Positions 36,183 through 46,222 are shown, counted from the stretch's first letter. The stretch: DNA of 64,000 bases from Xanthomonas prunicola (GCF_002846205.1 NZ_PHKV01000015.1:1-64000); one strand, 5' to 3'. Notes: generated from the letters alone by a model not told the origin. Translations and numbers: made by a program.

Positions 36183-37715
36183 TCAAAGATCGAACTTGAT
36201 GCCCTGCGCCAGCGGCAGCGAGTCGGAATAGTTGATGGTATTGGTCTGACGCCGCATATAGACCTTCCACGCATCCGAGCCGGACTCGCGACCGCCGCCG
36301 GTTTCCTTCTCGCCACCGAACGCACCGCCAATCTCCGCACCCGAGGTGCCGATATTGACGTTGGCGATGCCGCAGTCGCTGCCGGCGGCCGACAGGAACT
36401 TCTCGGCCGCCTTCAGGTTCTGGGTGAAGATCGACGACGACAGGCCCTGCGGCACGCCGTTCTGCAGCTCGATCGCCTCGTCCAGCGTGCTGTATTTCAT
36501 CACGTACAGGATCGGCGCGAAGGTCTCGTGCTGCACCACCGCGTCGCTGTTCTGCAGCCCGGTGACGATGGCCGGCAGCACGAAGTTGCCCGGGCGATCG
36601 ATCGCGGTGCCGCCCACTTCGACAGTGCCGCCGGCCGCCTGGGCCTTGGCAATCGAGTCGAGGAACTGCGCAACCGCGCCCTGGCTGTTGAGCGGGCCCA
36701 TCAGGTTGGCCGGATCGGTCGGGTCGCCGATCTTGCTGTCGAGCTGCTTGTACGCCTTGACCAGGGTCGCAAGCACATTGTCGTAGATGGATGCGTGCAC
36801 GATCAGGCGGCGCGTGGTGGTGCAGCGCTGCCCGGCGGTGCCGACTGCGCCGAACACGATGCCCGGGATGGCCAGCTTCAGGTCGGCGGTCTCGTCCAGG
36901 ATGATGGCGTTGTTGCCGCCCAGCTCCAGCAGGCAACGGCCCAGGCGACGGGCCACTTTCTCTGCGACCACGCGGCCGATCTGGGTCGAACCGGTGAAGC
37001 TGACCAGCGGCACGCGGGTGTCTTCGACCAGCTTCTCCGAGAGCGCGGTGCCGGCATCGTTGATCAGGAAGAAGATGTCCGGGAAGCCGGCATCCTTGAG
37101 CGCGGCATTGCAGATCTTCATCGTCGCGATCGCCGTCAGCGGCGTCTTGTTGGACGGCTTCCAGATGCAGATATCGCCGCAAATCGCCGCCAGAAACGCA
37201 TTCCACGCCCACACCGCCACCGGGAAGTTGAACGCGCTGATGATGCCGACCAAGCCGAGCGGCTGGTACTGCTCGTACATGCGGTGGCCGGGGCGCTCCG
37301 AATGCATGGTGTAGCCGTAGAGCATGCGGCTCTGGCCCACGGCAAAGTCGGCGATGTCGATCATCTCCTGCACTTCGCCATCGCCCTCGGGCTTGCTCTT
37401 GCCCATTTCCAGCGCCACCAGCGAGCCCAGCGCATCCTTGTGCGCGCGGAGCGCCTCGCCACACAGGCGCACCGCCTCGCCACGACGCGGCGCCGGCGTG
37501 GTACGCCACACCTTGAAGGCGGCCTGCGCACGCTGGACGATCAGCTCATAGTCCTCCAGCGTGGTCGCCTGCACCTCGGCGATCACCGCGTTGGTAGTCG
37601 GATTCAGCGGCTGCAGCACCCCGGCGCCGGTGGCCTGCGACCAGGTCGCCTCGCCAAGGTAGGTGCCGGAATTGGACGCAGCGAGGTCGAGCGCCTTGAG
37701 CAGGTCAGCGGACAT
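36183..37715 (-). CDS. ALDH7-type aldehyde dehydrogenase (aminoadipate semialdehyde)
   Basis: A 510-residue NAD-dependent aldehyde dehydrogenase. The full domain includes [26 protein letters not shown], the FTGSTQIGR nucleotide loop, catalytic glutamate in LELGGNNAI and catalytic cysteine in [10 protein letters not shown]. The N- and C-termini ([25 protein letters not shown]) are those of the ALDH7/AmaB group, which oxidise alpha-aminoadipate semialdehyde in lysine breakdown. ATG at 37715 follows CAGGAG. It is the last intact core gene before the island. Confidence 0.88.
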   Translation of the reverse strand: MSADLLKALDLAASNSGTYLGEATWSQATGAGVLQPLNPTTNAVIAEVQATTLEDYELIVQRAQAAFKVWRTTPAPRRGEAVRLCGEALRAHKDALGSLVALEMGKSKPEGDGEVQEMIDIADFAVGQSRMLYGYTMHSERPGHRMYEQYQPLGLVGIISAFNFPVAVWAWNAFLAAICGDICIWKPSNKTPLTAIATMKICNAALKDAGFPDIFFLINDAGTALSEKLVEDTRVPLVSFTGSTQIGRVVAEKVARRLGRCLLELGGNNAIILDETADLKLAIPGIVFGAVGTAGQRCTTTRRLIVHASIYDNVLATLVKAYKQLDSKIGDPTDPANLMGPLNSQGAVAQFLDSIAKAQAAGGTVEVGGTAIDRPGNFVLPAIVTGLQNSDAVVQHETFAPILYVMKYSTLDEAIELQNGVPQGLSSSIFTQNLKAAEKFLSAAGSDCGIANVNIGTSGAEIGGAFGGEKETGGGRESGSDAWKVYMRRQTNTINYSDSLPLAQGIKFDL

Positions 37716-37813
37716 GGGATCTCCTGGAAACGGTGGCGGTCGCCTGGCGGCAAGGCCAGCCCACGACACGGGTAGCCGCCGATTTTAGCAGGCTCCGCCG
37801 TCCACCTGCCGGC

Positions 37814-37841
37814 TTGGCAATCGCAACGATCGTGCGACAAT
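37814..37841 (+). promoter_or_regulatory. Promoter of the tRNA-Arg locus
   Basis: TTGGCA (37814-37819) and GACAAT (37836-37841) are 16 bp apart, 9 bp before the tRNA 5' end. It matches a sigma-70 promoter and is left intact although the tRNA behind it is not. Confidence 0.6.
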
Positions 37842-37850
37842 GCCGCCCTT

Positions 37851-37905
37851 GGCCCCGTAGCTCAGCTGGATAGAGCGTCCCCCTCCTAAGGAAGAGGGGA
37901 AATTG
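37851..37905 (+). pseudogene. tRNA-Arg(CCT) remnant at the island junction
   Basis: Acceptor GGCCCCG, the D-arm (GCTCAGCTGGATAGAGC), anticodon stem TCCCC and loop CTCCTAA (anticodon CCT, 37885-37887) are perfect. Then GGAAGA appears where the 3' stem should start, followed by GGGGA, and no T-arm, GTTCGA or 3' acceptor strand follows. So the 3' half is lost or displaced. tRNA genes are classic island insertion sites, and accessory genes begin immediately after. A restored copy may lie at the right end of the island, beyond the window. Confidence 0.8.
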
Positions 37906-38101
37906 AAGGGTCACTGCTATCTTGTCTAACTTGTTGTTTAACAAGGGCTGGGGTCGCCCGTTTGGCGGGTGCGATGCAGGTTTAGACATCCCAGAGCAGC
38001 TTCCAACAGCGCTTGTTCGCCACAGAATTGCCACGGCTTCCATGGCCTCCTAGGCTGCGCTATAAGACAGTTGTAATGAGTCTAGGGATGGCCCATCGCA
38101 C

Positions 38102-38602
38102 ATGTCTGCAAGCGCGCTTCAAACGCTTCGAGAGTTGTATCCGCAGCGCTATGCACTTCGGCCCGAAGAGGTCGCCCATGTGCTTCGGGGCCAAAGCACG
38201 AGAGGGGTCGTGCAACGCGTGCGCGAAGGCATGCAGTCGGGGCGCTATCCGGGCGCCCGCAAGATCGACGGATTGATCCAGATGCCCCTTGAAGCGTTGG
38301 CCGAGATCTTGGATCCAGCGCCCGCACCTCAGCCGGTTGCCCCCATCATCACTCCTTCATCCTCGCGACGACGATCCGCCATTGGGCCGCGTCTGGGTTT
38401 CGTGCGGGCGGCAAGCTTCTGGGAGCAAGTGATGGGGGCCATTGGCGAGCAGGAATTGGCCGATGAGCTGGGGGAGGTCGCGGCTAATGTGCTGAATGAG
38501 CTTCGCTATGAAGAAGCGAAGGCAAAGGCGGATTCAGTCAAGCGCGCACTAATCAAAGATCAGGGCAGGCCGGTCAGGAGCAACGGGAACCCATCAGGCT
38601 GA
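38102..38602 (+). CDS. HTH-like island protein upstream of the NACHT gene
   Basis: A 166-residue protein of unknown function. Residues 10-65 (LYPQRYALRPEEVAHVLRG...VQRVREGMQSGRYPGARKIDGLIQMPLEALAEIL) read like a compact excisionase/helix-turn-helix fold in which DNA contacts follow the LRPEEVAHVL helix. A proline/serine linker and a charged C-terminal helix follow. It lies 69 bp upstream of the NACHT-nuclease gene on the same strand, so it may regulate it or form part of the system. Both are inference. Confidence 0.6.
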   Translation: MSASALQTLRELYPQRYALRPEEVAHVLRGQSTRGVVQRVREGMQSGRYPGARKIDGLIQMPLEALAEILDPAPAPQPVAPIITPSSSRRRSAIGPRLGFVRAASFWEQVMGAIGEQELADELGEVAANVLNELRYEEAKAKADSVKRALIKDQGRPVRSNGNPSG

Positions 38603-38671
38603 AATGCACGTTGGCCTTGGCGCAATAATCTAGGCTTTCTCGGCAGTTGCTAACACCCTTAAACGCCGTAG

Positions 38672-41600
38672 ATGCAGAACGATCACAGCAAAGGAACTCT
38701 CAACCGCATGCCAATTACCGATGCCGCTTTCGTTCGCTCATTCTTCGATCTGCCGGACGATAAGGTTGAAAGTATGGAAGCTGCCGAATTCCTGGCCAAT
38801 TTTCCAAGCGGGGCCAAGATCGATTGGGCGACTCTGTTGGAATCCGATCGGGTGTTGATCGTGTCCGAAGCCGGAATGGGCAAGACGTTTGAGTGCAAGA
38901 GAACGGCAGAGTCTCTGTGGAACGAGGGACGCGCTGCCTTCTTTGTGGAGTTGTCCGCGCTTGCTTCGCGTTCAATCGAAGACGGCTTCTGCCCAGAAGA
39001 GCAAGCTCGCTTCGATAGTTGGAAGTCGGCCCAGACAGAGCACGCGATCTTCTTTCTTGACTCGATCGATGAGTTGAAGCTGACGCTTTCAAGCTTTGAT
39101 CGCGCAATCAAGTCCGTCGCTAGATCACTTGCGGGGCATCTGGGACGAGTCACGATCGTGATTACCACCCGGCCTGTTCCGGTGGATCGCGAGGTCATTG
39201 CCAAGCATCTCCCGGTCCCGGTGGTCGAAGCACAGATGGATCCAGAGGTCGCCTTCGCGAGTGTTGCGATGCGCGAGAAGAAGCCAGAAAACCAAGAAGA
39301 TAAGGCCCCGACGTGGAGAAATGTCGCTCTCGCGCCGCTCCGTGAGAAGCAAATGCGGGAAATGGCGAAGACCGCTGGTGTCACGGATTTAGACAGGTTA
39401 TTTGAGGCAATCAGTTCGCGAAACGCACACGACTTCGCGCGCAGGCCGCTGGACTTCCTTGAGTTGTGCGGTGACTGGAGGGAGAACGGCTCCATCCGTT
39501 CGCATTGCGATCAAGTGGATACAGCGATTGAGATCAGGTTGCGTCCGAACAAAGACCGCGATGAGCGTGTCTCACTGGAGCCCATCAAGGCACGCGAAGG
39601 CGCTGCAAGGCTTGCGCTCGCTGCTCTCTTGGGTCGCAAGTTCAACATCTGGCATGGACAGGGGGGAGACCGCGCCTCTGGAGACGGCGCGCTTGGTCCC
39701 GCCGAAGTGCTCCCCGACTGGACGGGCGAACAGCTTGATACCCTGCTCGAGCGTGGGCTTTTCGGGTTCGCCAATTACGGCCGTGTGCGCTTCTACCACC
39801 GATCTGCCATCGAGTTCTTGGCCGCCGAGCGACTTCGCCAACTTAGAGAAAAGGGGCTTCCAGATCGCGAAGTTGCGCAGCTGCTCTTTGCGCGCACGCA
39901 GGAGGGTGAGCGCATCGTAAAGCCAGCAATGCGCCCCGTGGTGGCGTGGCTGGCTCCGCATGACGCATTCATACGTGGGCAGGTCATCAAGCACGAACCC
40001 GAACTGCTTTTCCACGCAGGCGATCCTGAGTCGCTCGACGTGCCCCTTCGCCGCGCCGCACTGGAAGGTTATGTTGGACGCTTCGGAAAGGGCGGGTGGC
40101 GTGGCCAGGCCGTGCCAAGTCTCCAAGTTGAGCGCTTCGCGTCGAAAGATCTTATGGCAGACGTTGCGCGCCTCTGGGCAAGCGGTATCGAAAATCCAGA
40201 GGTTCGCGAAACCTTGCTAGGGCTGATCGGCTGGGGCCAGATGAAGGGAAATGCGGATCTGGCCCATGAAGTTGCGGTGGATGCGCTAGCCGAGATTGGA
40301 AGCCGTATCAGCGCCCTCGTAGCGCTATCGAGGCTCGACGACCCTCGGCTGCCTGCACTCCTCGATGAAATCGCTTCAGGTGTGCCTGACTGTTCACCCC
40401 TTCTTGTCCAGCGCGCCGTGATTGAGTTCTTTCCGAGCCGAATGTCTCCCGAGCAACTGATGAAGATCTTCGCAAGGCAAGGCTCGAAAAGCAGAACCTA
40501 CTCGGGACCAATCACTTACTTCACCAATGTCGTGGAGCGCTCTCCCTTCGATGCCGATAAGCTTCTATTGATGCAGAAGCAGTTATCTGCTTTGGTCAAT
40601 GCGGGACTGACCTGGGATAGGTCTCTCTATCGGTTGCAGTCAAAGCGCCAGGATCTGGTTCCCGCGCTGTTGGCAGTTTGCTCGCGGCGCCTAAGCGATC
40701 ATCGGTGCGATGCGGCATTGGCAAAAGGCATTGCGCTATCGCTCTTGCTTACGGTCGATGACTATGAAATTAGGGGCGATGTCAAGGGTCTGCGAGCCGC
40801 TCTGAGTGACGCGCCCGACTCGGTTCGCTCTGGCGTTTTCTGGGCACAAGACGCCATCGCGCGTAAACACCACCCCAAAAGTGAGCGAAGCACGCAACCT
40901 CGGCTCCATCACTTGCAATGGGAGGGTGGCTACCACCCCGTTTTGCAGCGCGACGAGCTGTGGGTGTTGGCGGCGATTGCGGATCCTCAAAGAAGGTCTG
41001 GCGATCGCGCACTTGCATTGGAAGTTGCAATTGAGTGGACGCCGCACAAGTCCGATCCTGACAGGTGGATCGCTCAACTAAGCGCAACGGCTGCCGGCGC
41101 GCACGAATTGGAGGCAAGGGTTGCAGCCCTAGGAATTGCGTATGTTGCCCGCCGCGAACCCAGCGATTGGGAGAGAAAGAACGCCGCGTATATGGAAGCT
41201 AATCGCCGGAAGCACGCGAAGAGCATCGCGAGTTGGCGACAATTCCATCGTGAACTGTGCGGGAACCCTGAGGTAGCTTTTTCTGATGTCCGCGTGGAGA
41301 ACACGTTATGGAATTTCTGGAAAGCTATGAAAAACGAGCGCAGTGCGCACTCGCAAGCGGGATGGAATCGCGGTTTCATCGAGAGGATGTTGAGCAAGGA
41401 TCTTGCAGACCGCTTCCAGAAGGCGTTCGCTGCGGCTTGGCGCCGTGAGACTCCCACGCTTCAATCTGAGCGTAATGAGGAGGACAGGAATACGACGCGA
41501 GTTATCTGGGGCATTGGCTTGGCGGGTATCTATGCCGAGGCGGAAGATCCTGCTTGGGCGGCCAAGCTGAGCGCTGGAGAGGTTAAGCTAGCCTGCCGAT

Positions 41601-43051
41601 ACGCGCTCTTGGAACTCAATCGGCTCCCGCCCTGGCTTGAGCAGCTCGCGACCCGACATCCCGCTTCCGTAGACGCTGTAATCGGGCGTGAGCTATCACA
41701 AGAGCTTGGGAAGGGGACTGACCCGCACGGCATGCTCCTGCAACACGTACGGCGCAGCACCGAGCCAGTCGCGCATCTCCTCTTGCCCCGGGTTCGAGCT
41801 TGGGCGCACAAGGTCGCTGTGAAGACGCGTCTAACTGATGTCCAGCGACGCAACATGGGAAATGCTGCTGACTTCATGCTCGTGCATGGGTCGCCAGAAG
41901 ACGCCGCGCTTCTTCGGGATGCAGCGATCGCTGCGACGACTGGCAGGCTCGATCCCAAAAACGTTGACCTTTGGTTACCAATCTTGGGTCGCCTGGATGC
42001 CGAAGCGTTCGTTGACACATTGGAGCAGCTCTCTGAACCGGTCATTCCCGCCAAGAACTCGAAAGTCGTCGAGTGGCTTGGGGCGCTCTTCGGACACCAC
42101 GCAAGCCTTGGTCTCAGCTCAATGAGCGAAAGGCCCGATCTCATCCTTAGGCTGCTACGGTTAGCACACCGCCATGTGCGCAGCGAGAACAACGACCCGG
42201 CCGAAGGCGTCCGGTCGGTCGGTAGCCGCGAGAACGCGGAATATGCGCGATCAAGCTTGTTCAACGTCCTAATGGAGATGAAAGGAGAGGATGCTTCGCG
42301 AGCGAAAATCAGCTTGTCTGGTGATCCTGAGGTCTCTCGCTATCGAGACCGGATCATCGCGATCCGCCGAGAAAAACTTGCGGAAGAACTCGACGCAGAG
42401 GTGCTAACTGAGCGCGAGGTCAGAGAACTCGAGAAAAACTTCGAGATATCCCCCAGAACGCGCCGTCAGATAGCCCATGTGCTGGCCGGGCGCCTCGATG
42501 AGATCGAAGACAATCTTTTCAGAGATTCATCGCATCGAGAGGGGTGGGCCCTCTACGAAAAAGAACGGCTGTTGAGGCGTGCCTTGTCAGCGGAATTCGA
42601 GCGTCTTGCTCGAGAGAGCTACATCGTTACACAAGAAGGCGTGACAGGCGATGAGAAGGAGACCGACATCCGGCTGGTGTCGAAGTCCAATGCATCAATC
42701 CAAGCCGTTATCGAGCTGAAAGTCGGGGAGAACGGCTACACGATTGCGGATCTCCAGAGCGCGCTTCGCGAGCAGCTTATGGAAAAGTATCTCCTGCCCG
42801 AGCAGCGGCGCGTTGGTGCCTTGGTAATCTCGTGGAAGGGCCATAAGACTTGGGAGGATCCGGCCACTGGCGAAAAGGTCCGCTTCGATGAGGTGATCAG
42901 GCGCCTTAACCGCGAAGCCCAAGAGTTGGCGGTGACGCTTGGTAGCGACGCGTTTCTTACCGTGCGCGGCCTTGACCTGAGTCCCAGAGCCTTCGCCACC
43001 AATCCAAGTAAGAAGGCTAGTAGACAGACAGCAAGAAAACAGAAGAAGTAG
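38672..43051 (+). CDS. NACHT-type STAND NTPase with C-terminal PD-(D/E)XK nuclease
   Basis: A 1459-residue protein. Walker A is EAGMGKT (66-72); the NACHT-type Walker B IFFLDSIDEL (126-135) has the paired acidic D133-E134, and TIVITTRP gives sensor 1. There is no N-terminal effector, since the P-loop lies only 60 residues from the start. About 400-1290 is long and helical, consistent with HEAT/TPR-type sensor repeats. The C-terminus carries a PD-(D/E)XK pattern: D1332 (ETDIRL) and E1348-x-K1350 (AVIELKV), then LREQLMEKYL. Known Avs/bNACHT defence proteins put the nuclease at the N-terminus, so this order is inverted. The start may be ATG 38708. A 16-bp hairpin follows the stop. Confidence 0.75.
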   Translation: MQNDHSKGTLNRMPITDAAFVRSFFDLPDDKVESMEAAEFLANFPSGAKIDWATLLESDRVLIVSEAGMGKTFECKRTAESLWNEGRAAFFVELSALASRSIEDGFCPEEQARFDSWKSAQTEHAIFFLDSIDELKLTLSSFDRAIKSVARSLAGHLGRVTIVITTRPVPVDREVIAKHLPVPVVEAQMDPEVAFASVAMREKKPENQEDKAPTWRNVALAPLREKQMREMAKTAGVTDLDRLFEAISSRNAHDFARRPLDFLELCGDWRENGSIRSHCDQVDTAIEIRLRPNKDRDERVSLEPIKAREGAARLALAALLGRKFNIWHGQGGDRASGDGALGPAEVLPDWTGEQLDTLLERGLFGFANYGRVRFYHRSAIEFLAAERLRQLREKGLPDREVAQLLFARTQEGERIVKPAMRPVVAWLAPHDAFIRGQVIKHEPELLFHAGDPESLDVPLRRAALEGYVGRFGKGGWRGQAVPSLQVERFASKDLMADVARLWASGIENPEVRETLLGLIGWGQMKGNADLAHEVAVDALAEIGSRISALVALSRLDDPRLPALLDEIASGVPDCSPLLVQRAVIEFFPSRMSPEQLMKIFARQGSKSRTYSGPITYFTNVVERSPFDADKLLLMQKQLSALVNAGLTWDRSLYRLQSKRQDLVPALLAVCSRRLSDHRCDAALAKGIALSLLLTVDDYEIRGDVKGLRAALSDAPDSVRSGVFWAQDAIARKHHPKSERSTQPRLHHLQWEGGYHPVLQRDELWVLAAIADPQRRSGDRALALEVAIEWTPHKSDPDRWIAQLSATAAGAHELEARVAALGIAYVARREPSDWERKNAAYMEANRRKHAKSIASWRQFHRELCGNPEVAFSDVRVENTLWNFWKAMKNERSAHSQAGWNRGFIERMLSKDLADRFQKAFAAAWRRETPTLQSERNEEDRNTTRVIWGIGLAGIYAEAEDPAWAAKLSAGEVKLACRYALLELNRLPPWLEQLATRHPASVDAVIGRELSQELGKGTDPHGMLLQHVRRSTEPVAHLLLPRVRAWAHKVAVKTRLTDVQRRNMGNAADFMLVHGSPEDAALLRDAAIAATTGRLDPKNVDLWLPILGRLDAEAFVDTLEQLSEPVIPAKNSKVVEWLGALFGHHASLGLSSMSERPDLILRLLRLAHRHVRSENNDPAEGVRSVGSRENAEYARSSLFNVLMEMKGEDASRAKISLSGDPEVSRYRDRIIAIRREKLAEELDAEVLTEREVRELEKNFEISPRTRRQIAHVLAGRLDEIEDNLFRDSSHREGWALYEKERLLRRALSAEFERLARESYIVTQEGVTGDEKETDIRLVSKSNASIQAVIELKVGENGYTIADLQSALREQLMEKYLLPEQRRVGALVISWKGHKTWEDPATGEKVRFDEVIRRLNREAQELAVTLGSDAFLTVRGLDLSPRAFATNPSKKASRQTARKQKK

Positions 43052-43116
43052 AAGACGTTTGATCATTTCAATGAGGATGCCAAGAGTTGCGAGACCTCTC
43101 ATGATGCCGACTAGCG

Positions 43117-43150
43117 GCAAGCCCAAGGTTCACTTGAACCTTGGGCTTGC
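43117..43150 (+). terminator. Hairpin after the NACHT-nuclease gene
   Basis: A perfect 16-bp stem (43117-43132 with 43135-43150) 65 bp after the NACHT stop and 11 bp before the convergent nuclease remnant. No T-run, but it is well placed for a bidirectional terminator. Confidence 0.7.
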
Positions 43151-43161
43151 GATTAAGGCGA

Positions 43162-43899
43162 TCAGCTCAGATCGCAATTGCTCGGCTGCGGCCAGGTGGT
43201 TGCCGGTAGCATCGCCTTGACGTCGGCTGGTGCCGTGATGCCAATCGTGCTGGCGCCAAAGGTGTCTTCCAGCTCGTTGATGCTGACGATGTAGCTGTCC
43301 AGCGAGCCGAGCGTTGCGCTGTTCGGAATGAGCTAACTGATGGCCCGTGAGCCGCCACTTGGATTGGTCGTGATGATGGTCTTCCAGAGGAAATCCGGCG
43401 TGCGGATACCGTGACTGGTGACGAAGTAGTCATTGGTCGTGTCGCTGTAAATGACGCCCCCATAGACTTGGACGCTTGCTATATCGCGATAACACTCAGC
43501 CACTTCTTCGGCACGGACCCAGATGCCTTGATTGAAGCTAGCCACCTGAGGAACGATGTTAGACATCAAGTTGGCGCGGCGGATGTAGGTGGCGTTGTAG
43601 TCCATGTGGTTGGAGGTCACCAAGTGCCCCCGGTCATAGCCCGAACGCACACTGGCATATGAAGCACTCGACGTTTGGCCTGCGCAGCCACTGGGTAATT
43701 CGGTATCCAAGTTGAAGCTTGAAGGGCGCGCTGCCGAGCCGGCGTCGGCTTGCAATACATACTCGTAGCGCAGCGCGGCGCGGTTCGTGCAGTCGTAGCT
43801 CAACGTGTAGCCGCCCTTGTTGAGCGTGACCACTTGGGCCTGGGCCGCAGCACTGAACGTGGTTATCAACGACACGGCGAGGAAGATTCGGAATCGCAT
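43162..43899 (-). pseudogene. NUC-type secreted DNA/RNA endonuclease, in-frame stop
   Basis: The coding frame runs 246 codons on the minus strand with a signal peptide (MRFRIFLAVSLITTFSAAAQA) and the beta-beta-alpha-metal NUC motif DRGH (89-92) followed by NHMDYN and FNQGIW. Codon 189 is TAG (43335-43333). The same frame continues after it as LIPNSATLGSLDSYIVSINELED, a natural NUC C-terminus, so one base change, probably TGG to TAG, broke the gene. The truncated 188-residue product keeps the catalytic motif but loses 56 residues. Confidence 0.75.
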
Positions 43900-44227
43900 A
43901 ACAGCACATCTCCTTGTGTTTTCTGGGGTCGCACAAGCTCAGCAAGCACGGAACAAGGCCGTTGCCAGTTGAGGAACACATGAGTTGACGGAGTTGAAGC
44001 AGGCAGCCCAACTGGGCGAGTGGCAGGGTTGCGCCGCGCCCCTGTTGCCACGATGTGGCACGCGGTCGTCACTTGTATCTAACAAACGAGCTCTAGCGTC
44101 AATCCCTAATTCTTGAAGTTGTGACCCCGCTCCAACGACCTGAGCCACCAGCAAGTGGGTGGCTCCACAGCGTGGCACAGGCGGTGCGGTCTCAGGCGAT
44201 GCGACAGCGCCATCGATACTCTGGGTT
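43900..44227. other. Intergenic, no gene seen
   Basis: About 330 bp upstream of the NUC remnant. It presumably holds its minus-strand promoter. I see no other gene or structured element. Confidence 0.35.
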
Positions 44228-44512
44228 ATGGATAGAGCCCAGTTGAGAACCCACCTTGATCACTTGGACGATGCGGTGCCGGCGTTGCGGGCATCAAGTC
44301 CTGACAGATGCCATTTCTTACGCGCTTTCGCGGGCATGGCGCAGATCATTGAGGCAAAAGCTCTCACTGCTCAGGATGCCGAATTCGTTGGACGGCGGAT
44401 CAATGAGATTTTGTTCTGGCATGGGCTCAGAAGCATGGACGAACAAGGCTGGGGTGACGTCTGTTGCCAATCAGCCGACCTACTCTCACGCCCACTGAAA
44501 TCGCAGCGATAA
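44228..44512 (+). CDS. Small hypothetical protein
   Basis: A 94-residue soluble, mostly helical protein (MDRAQLRTHLDHLDDAVPALRASSPDRC...). No domain recognised. The start at 44228 lacks a clear ribosome site, and the frame extends upstream. Supported mainly by codon pattern and a balanced residue composition. Confidence 0.45.
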   Translation: MDRAQLRTHLDHLDDAVPALRASSPDRCHFLRAFAGMAQIIEAKALTAQDAEFVGRRINEILFWHGLRSMDEQGWGDVCCQSADLLSRPLKSQR

Positions 44513-44630
44513 CCCAGCTCACTTTGCTATTGCCAGTGCGGTGGACGACAAGTTCTTGATTGGTCCTCTGACTCGGAAGTCCCTAGAGTAAGCGGCGGCA
44601 ACTGCTTGTTCAGATCGATTGATCGCTTGG

Positions 44631-45017
44631 CTAGCGGCCGCCCTGAAACTTGAACGTAAAGCGAGCGGCGGGTAGTGGGGTGGCCATCCCATTGATGGGC
44701 ACGGGTGTGGCGTCCACCAGTGTCAACGTGCCGTCGGCAACAGGCACCGGAACGCCAAGCGTGAGATCAATCTGCTGGGACCAGCCGCCGCCGAGCACGG
44801 TCGTCCTGACGATCAGCTGCCCTGCATGAATACATTGGACATCAGCCGGGCAACGGCTGTCCTCAATCACTTGGTCGGGACGCACCTTGGGCCCATCGAC
44901 CGCCGCAATCTCGCCCAGACGCACGGGGCCTTCAATGGGCGAGCTAGTGACGGGGCCAGTCGCTGCGCACCCGGCAAGTGAGACGACCCAAATCGTTGTA
45001 AGCACTCGCACTCGCAT
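44631..45017 (-). CDS. Predicted lipoprotein, unknown function
   Basis: A 128-residue protein with a lipobox (VVSLAGC, cysteine at residue 17) after a short basic N-terminus. The mature part is beta-rich and contains two cysteines in SRCPADVQCIHAG, a pattern seen in small periplasmic lipoproteins. The frame also has an ATG at 45056; 45017 gives a normal lipoprotein signal length. It stands alone in the island. Confidence 0.55.
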   Translation of the reverse strand: MRVRVLTTIWVVSLAGCAATGPVTSSPIEGPVRLGEIAAVDGPKVRPDQVIEDSRCPADVQCIHAGQLIVRTTVLGGGWSQQIDLTLGVPVPVADGTLTLVDATPVPINGMATPLPAARFTFKFQGGR

Positions 45018-45505
45018 TCGAGTAGCTAGGGCAGCCTTTAGCTGAGCGTTTCGCATGGTTGGCCGCAGGTCGCGAGATGGCCCGAGTGTCCCATAGCTTT
45101 ACGAAACACGGTTGAGCTGCATGCCTGAGACTAGTCCAGCCGAAATGCTGTGAGCACGAGCACTTCTTGTGAGCGGACTCTTATGGCATGAAAAAGTTTG
45201 TGTTCGGCAAAAGAGTGAGGGCGATTGGCAAAAATTGCACGCCAGCAGCATGCAGCCCTCTTGGCGCCTCAACCGCCGGCATGGGAGTAGCGCATCACTA
45301 CTCTCCACCAGCGCTTGGCCTCTTGAAGGGAATCTTGGCTTCGCTGTCCCGACCGCAAGGACAGGCCTCCTTCTCGTCGCTGGCGCTTTGTTGCGGCCCT
45401 TCGCTGTGTGCCGCTTGCGCGGTGCTCGCTCTCGGGTGCGGTAGGGACGGACGCTTCGCCTGTCGGTTCCCACGAGGCGCACAACGCGCTGGTGGAGAAG
45501 AACCG
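45018..45505. other. Intergenic, no gene supported
   Basis: About 490 bp before the RadC-like gene. An open frame runs in from upstream into RadC but its residues 1-106 are low-complexity and lack a recognisable fold. GGAGAAG just before 45506 fixes the RadC start. Otherwise I see nothing in it. Confidence 0.4.
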
Positions 45506-45985
45506 ATGAAGCGCACCCAAGACATCAAGGCTCAATACCAACTCCAGATGGACGAGGAGGGCATCTTGCTCGCCGCAGCCACCATCCTGGAACAACGCCT
45601 TCAACGCCAAGGCCGCATCCACAGCCCCGACCAAGCTGGCGACTACCTCATTGCCCGCTGCGCTCACCTGCCGCACGAAGTCTTCGGGGTCGTCTTCTTG
45701 GATATCAAGCACCAGATCCTGGCAACCGAACATCTCTTCTTCGGCACCATCGACAGCTGCGATATTCATTCCCGAGTAGTCGCCAAGCGCGCCCTGGAAT
45801 TGAACGCGGCTGCCGTCATCCTTTTCCACAATCACCCAAGCGGCAATCCGGAGCCAAGCGAAGCCGACCGCAAGGTCACCGAGCGCCTGCAGCAGGCTCT
45901 GGGCCTCCTCGACATCCGGGTGCTGGACCACTTGGTGATCGGCGGGCGTCAGCACACCAGCCTTGCAGCAAGAGGGTGGGCGTAG
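45506..45985 (+). CDS. RadC-like JAB-domain protein
   Basis: A 159-residue protein of the RadC family that is frequent on islands and plasmids. The JAB/MPN metal motif is HNHPSGNPEPSEAD, with an upstream glutamate near EVFGVVFLD. The name reflects family history; a true repair role is unproved. It is shorter than chromosomal RadC because it lacks the N-terminal HhH part. Start 45506 has GGAGAAG upstream. Confidence 0.85.
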   Translation: MKRTQDIKAQYQLQMDEEGILLAAATILEQRLQRQGRIHSPDQAGDYLIARCAHLPHEVFGVVFLDIKHQILATEHLFFGTIDSCDIHSRVVAKRALELNAAAVILFHNHPSGNPEPSEADRKVTERLQQALGLLDIRVLDHLVIGGRQHTSLAARGWA

Positions 45986-46222
45986 CCCTCCCTCTCTCTC
46001 ATCGGCTGTTGGCATAGGGCCACCAGTGCGCCTGATCTTGCAAAAGATATGGCGCCACGCTTGAGTTCAGTCATCACGCTCTTTCGCTGCTGACGCCATT
46101 ACGGCAAGATCCAAGTGAAAGAGATGCTGCTGAAAATTTTTACGGCATGGATAAAAATCGAAGGAGGGAGTTGTTGATGCGCCAGGATGCGATCCAACTG
46201 TTTCAATGCTTGGGGAGGCATG

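Noticed and set aside
37890..38101. Group I intron in the tRNA-Arg anticodon loop
   Set aside because: Such introns occur in tRNA-Arg(CCU) of other proteobacteria, but I find no intron core and no downstream 3' half with GTTCGA within 250 bp.
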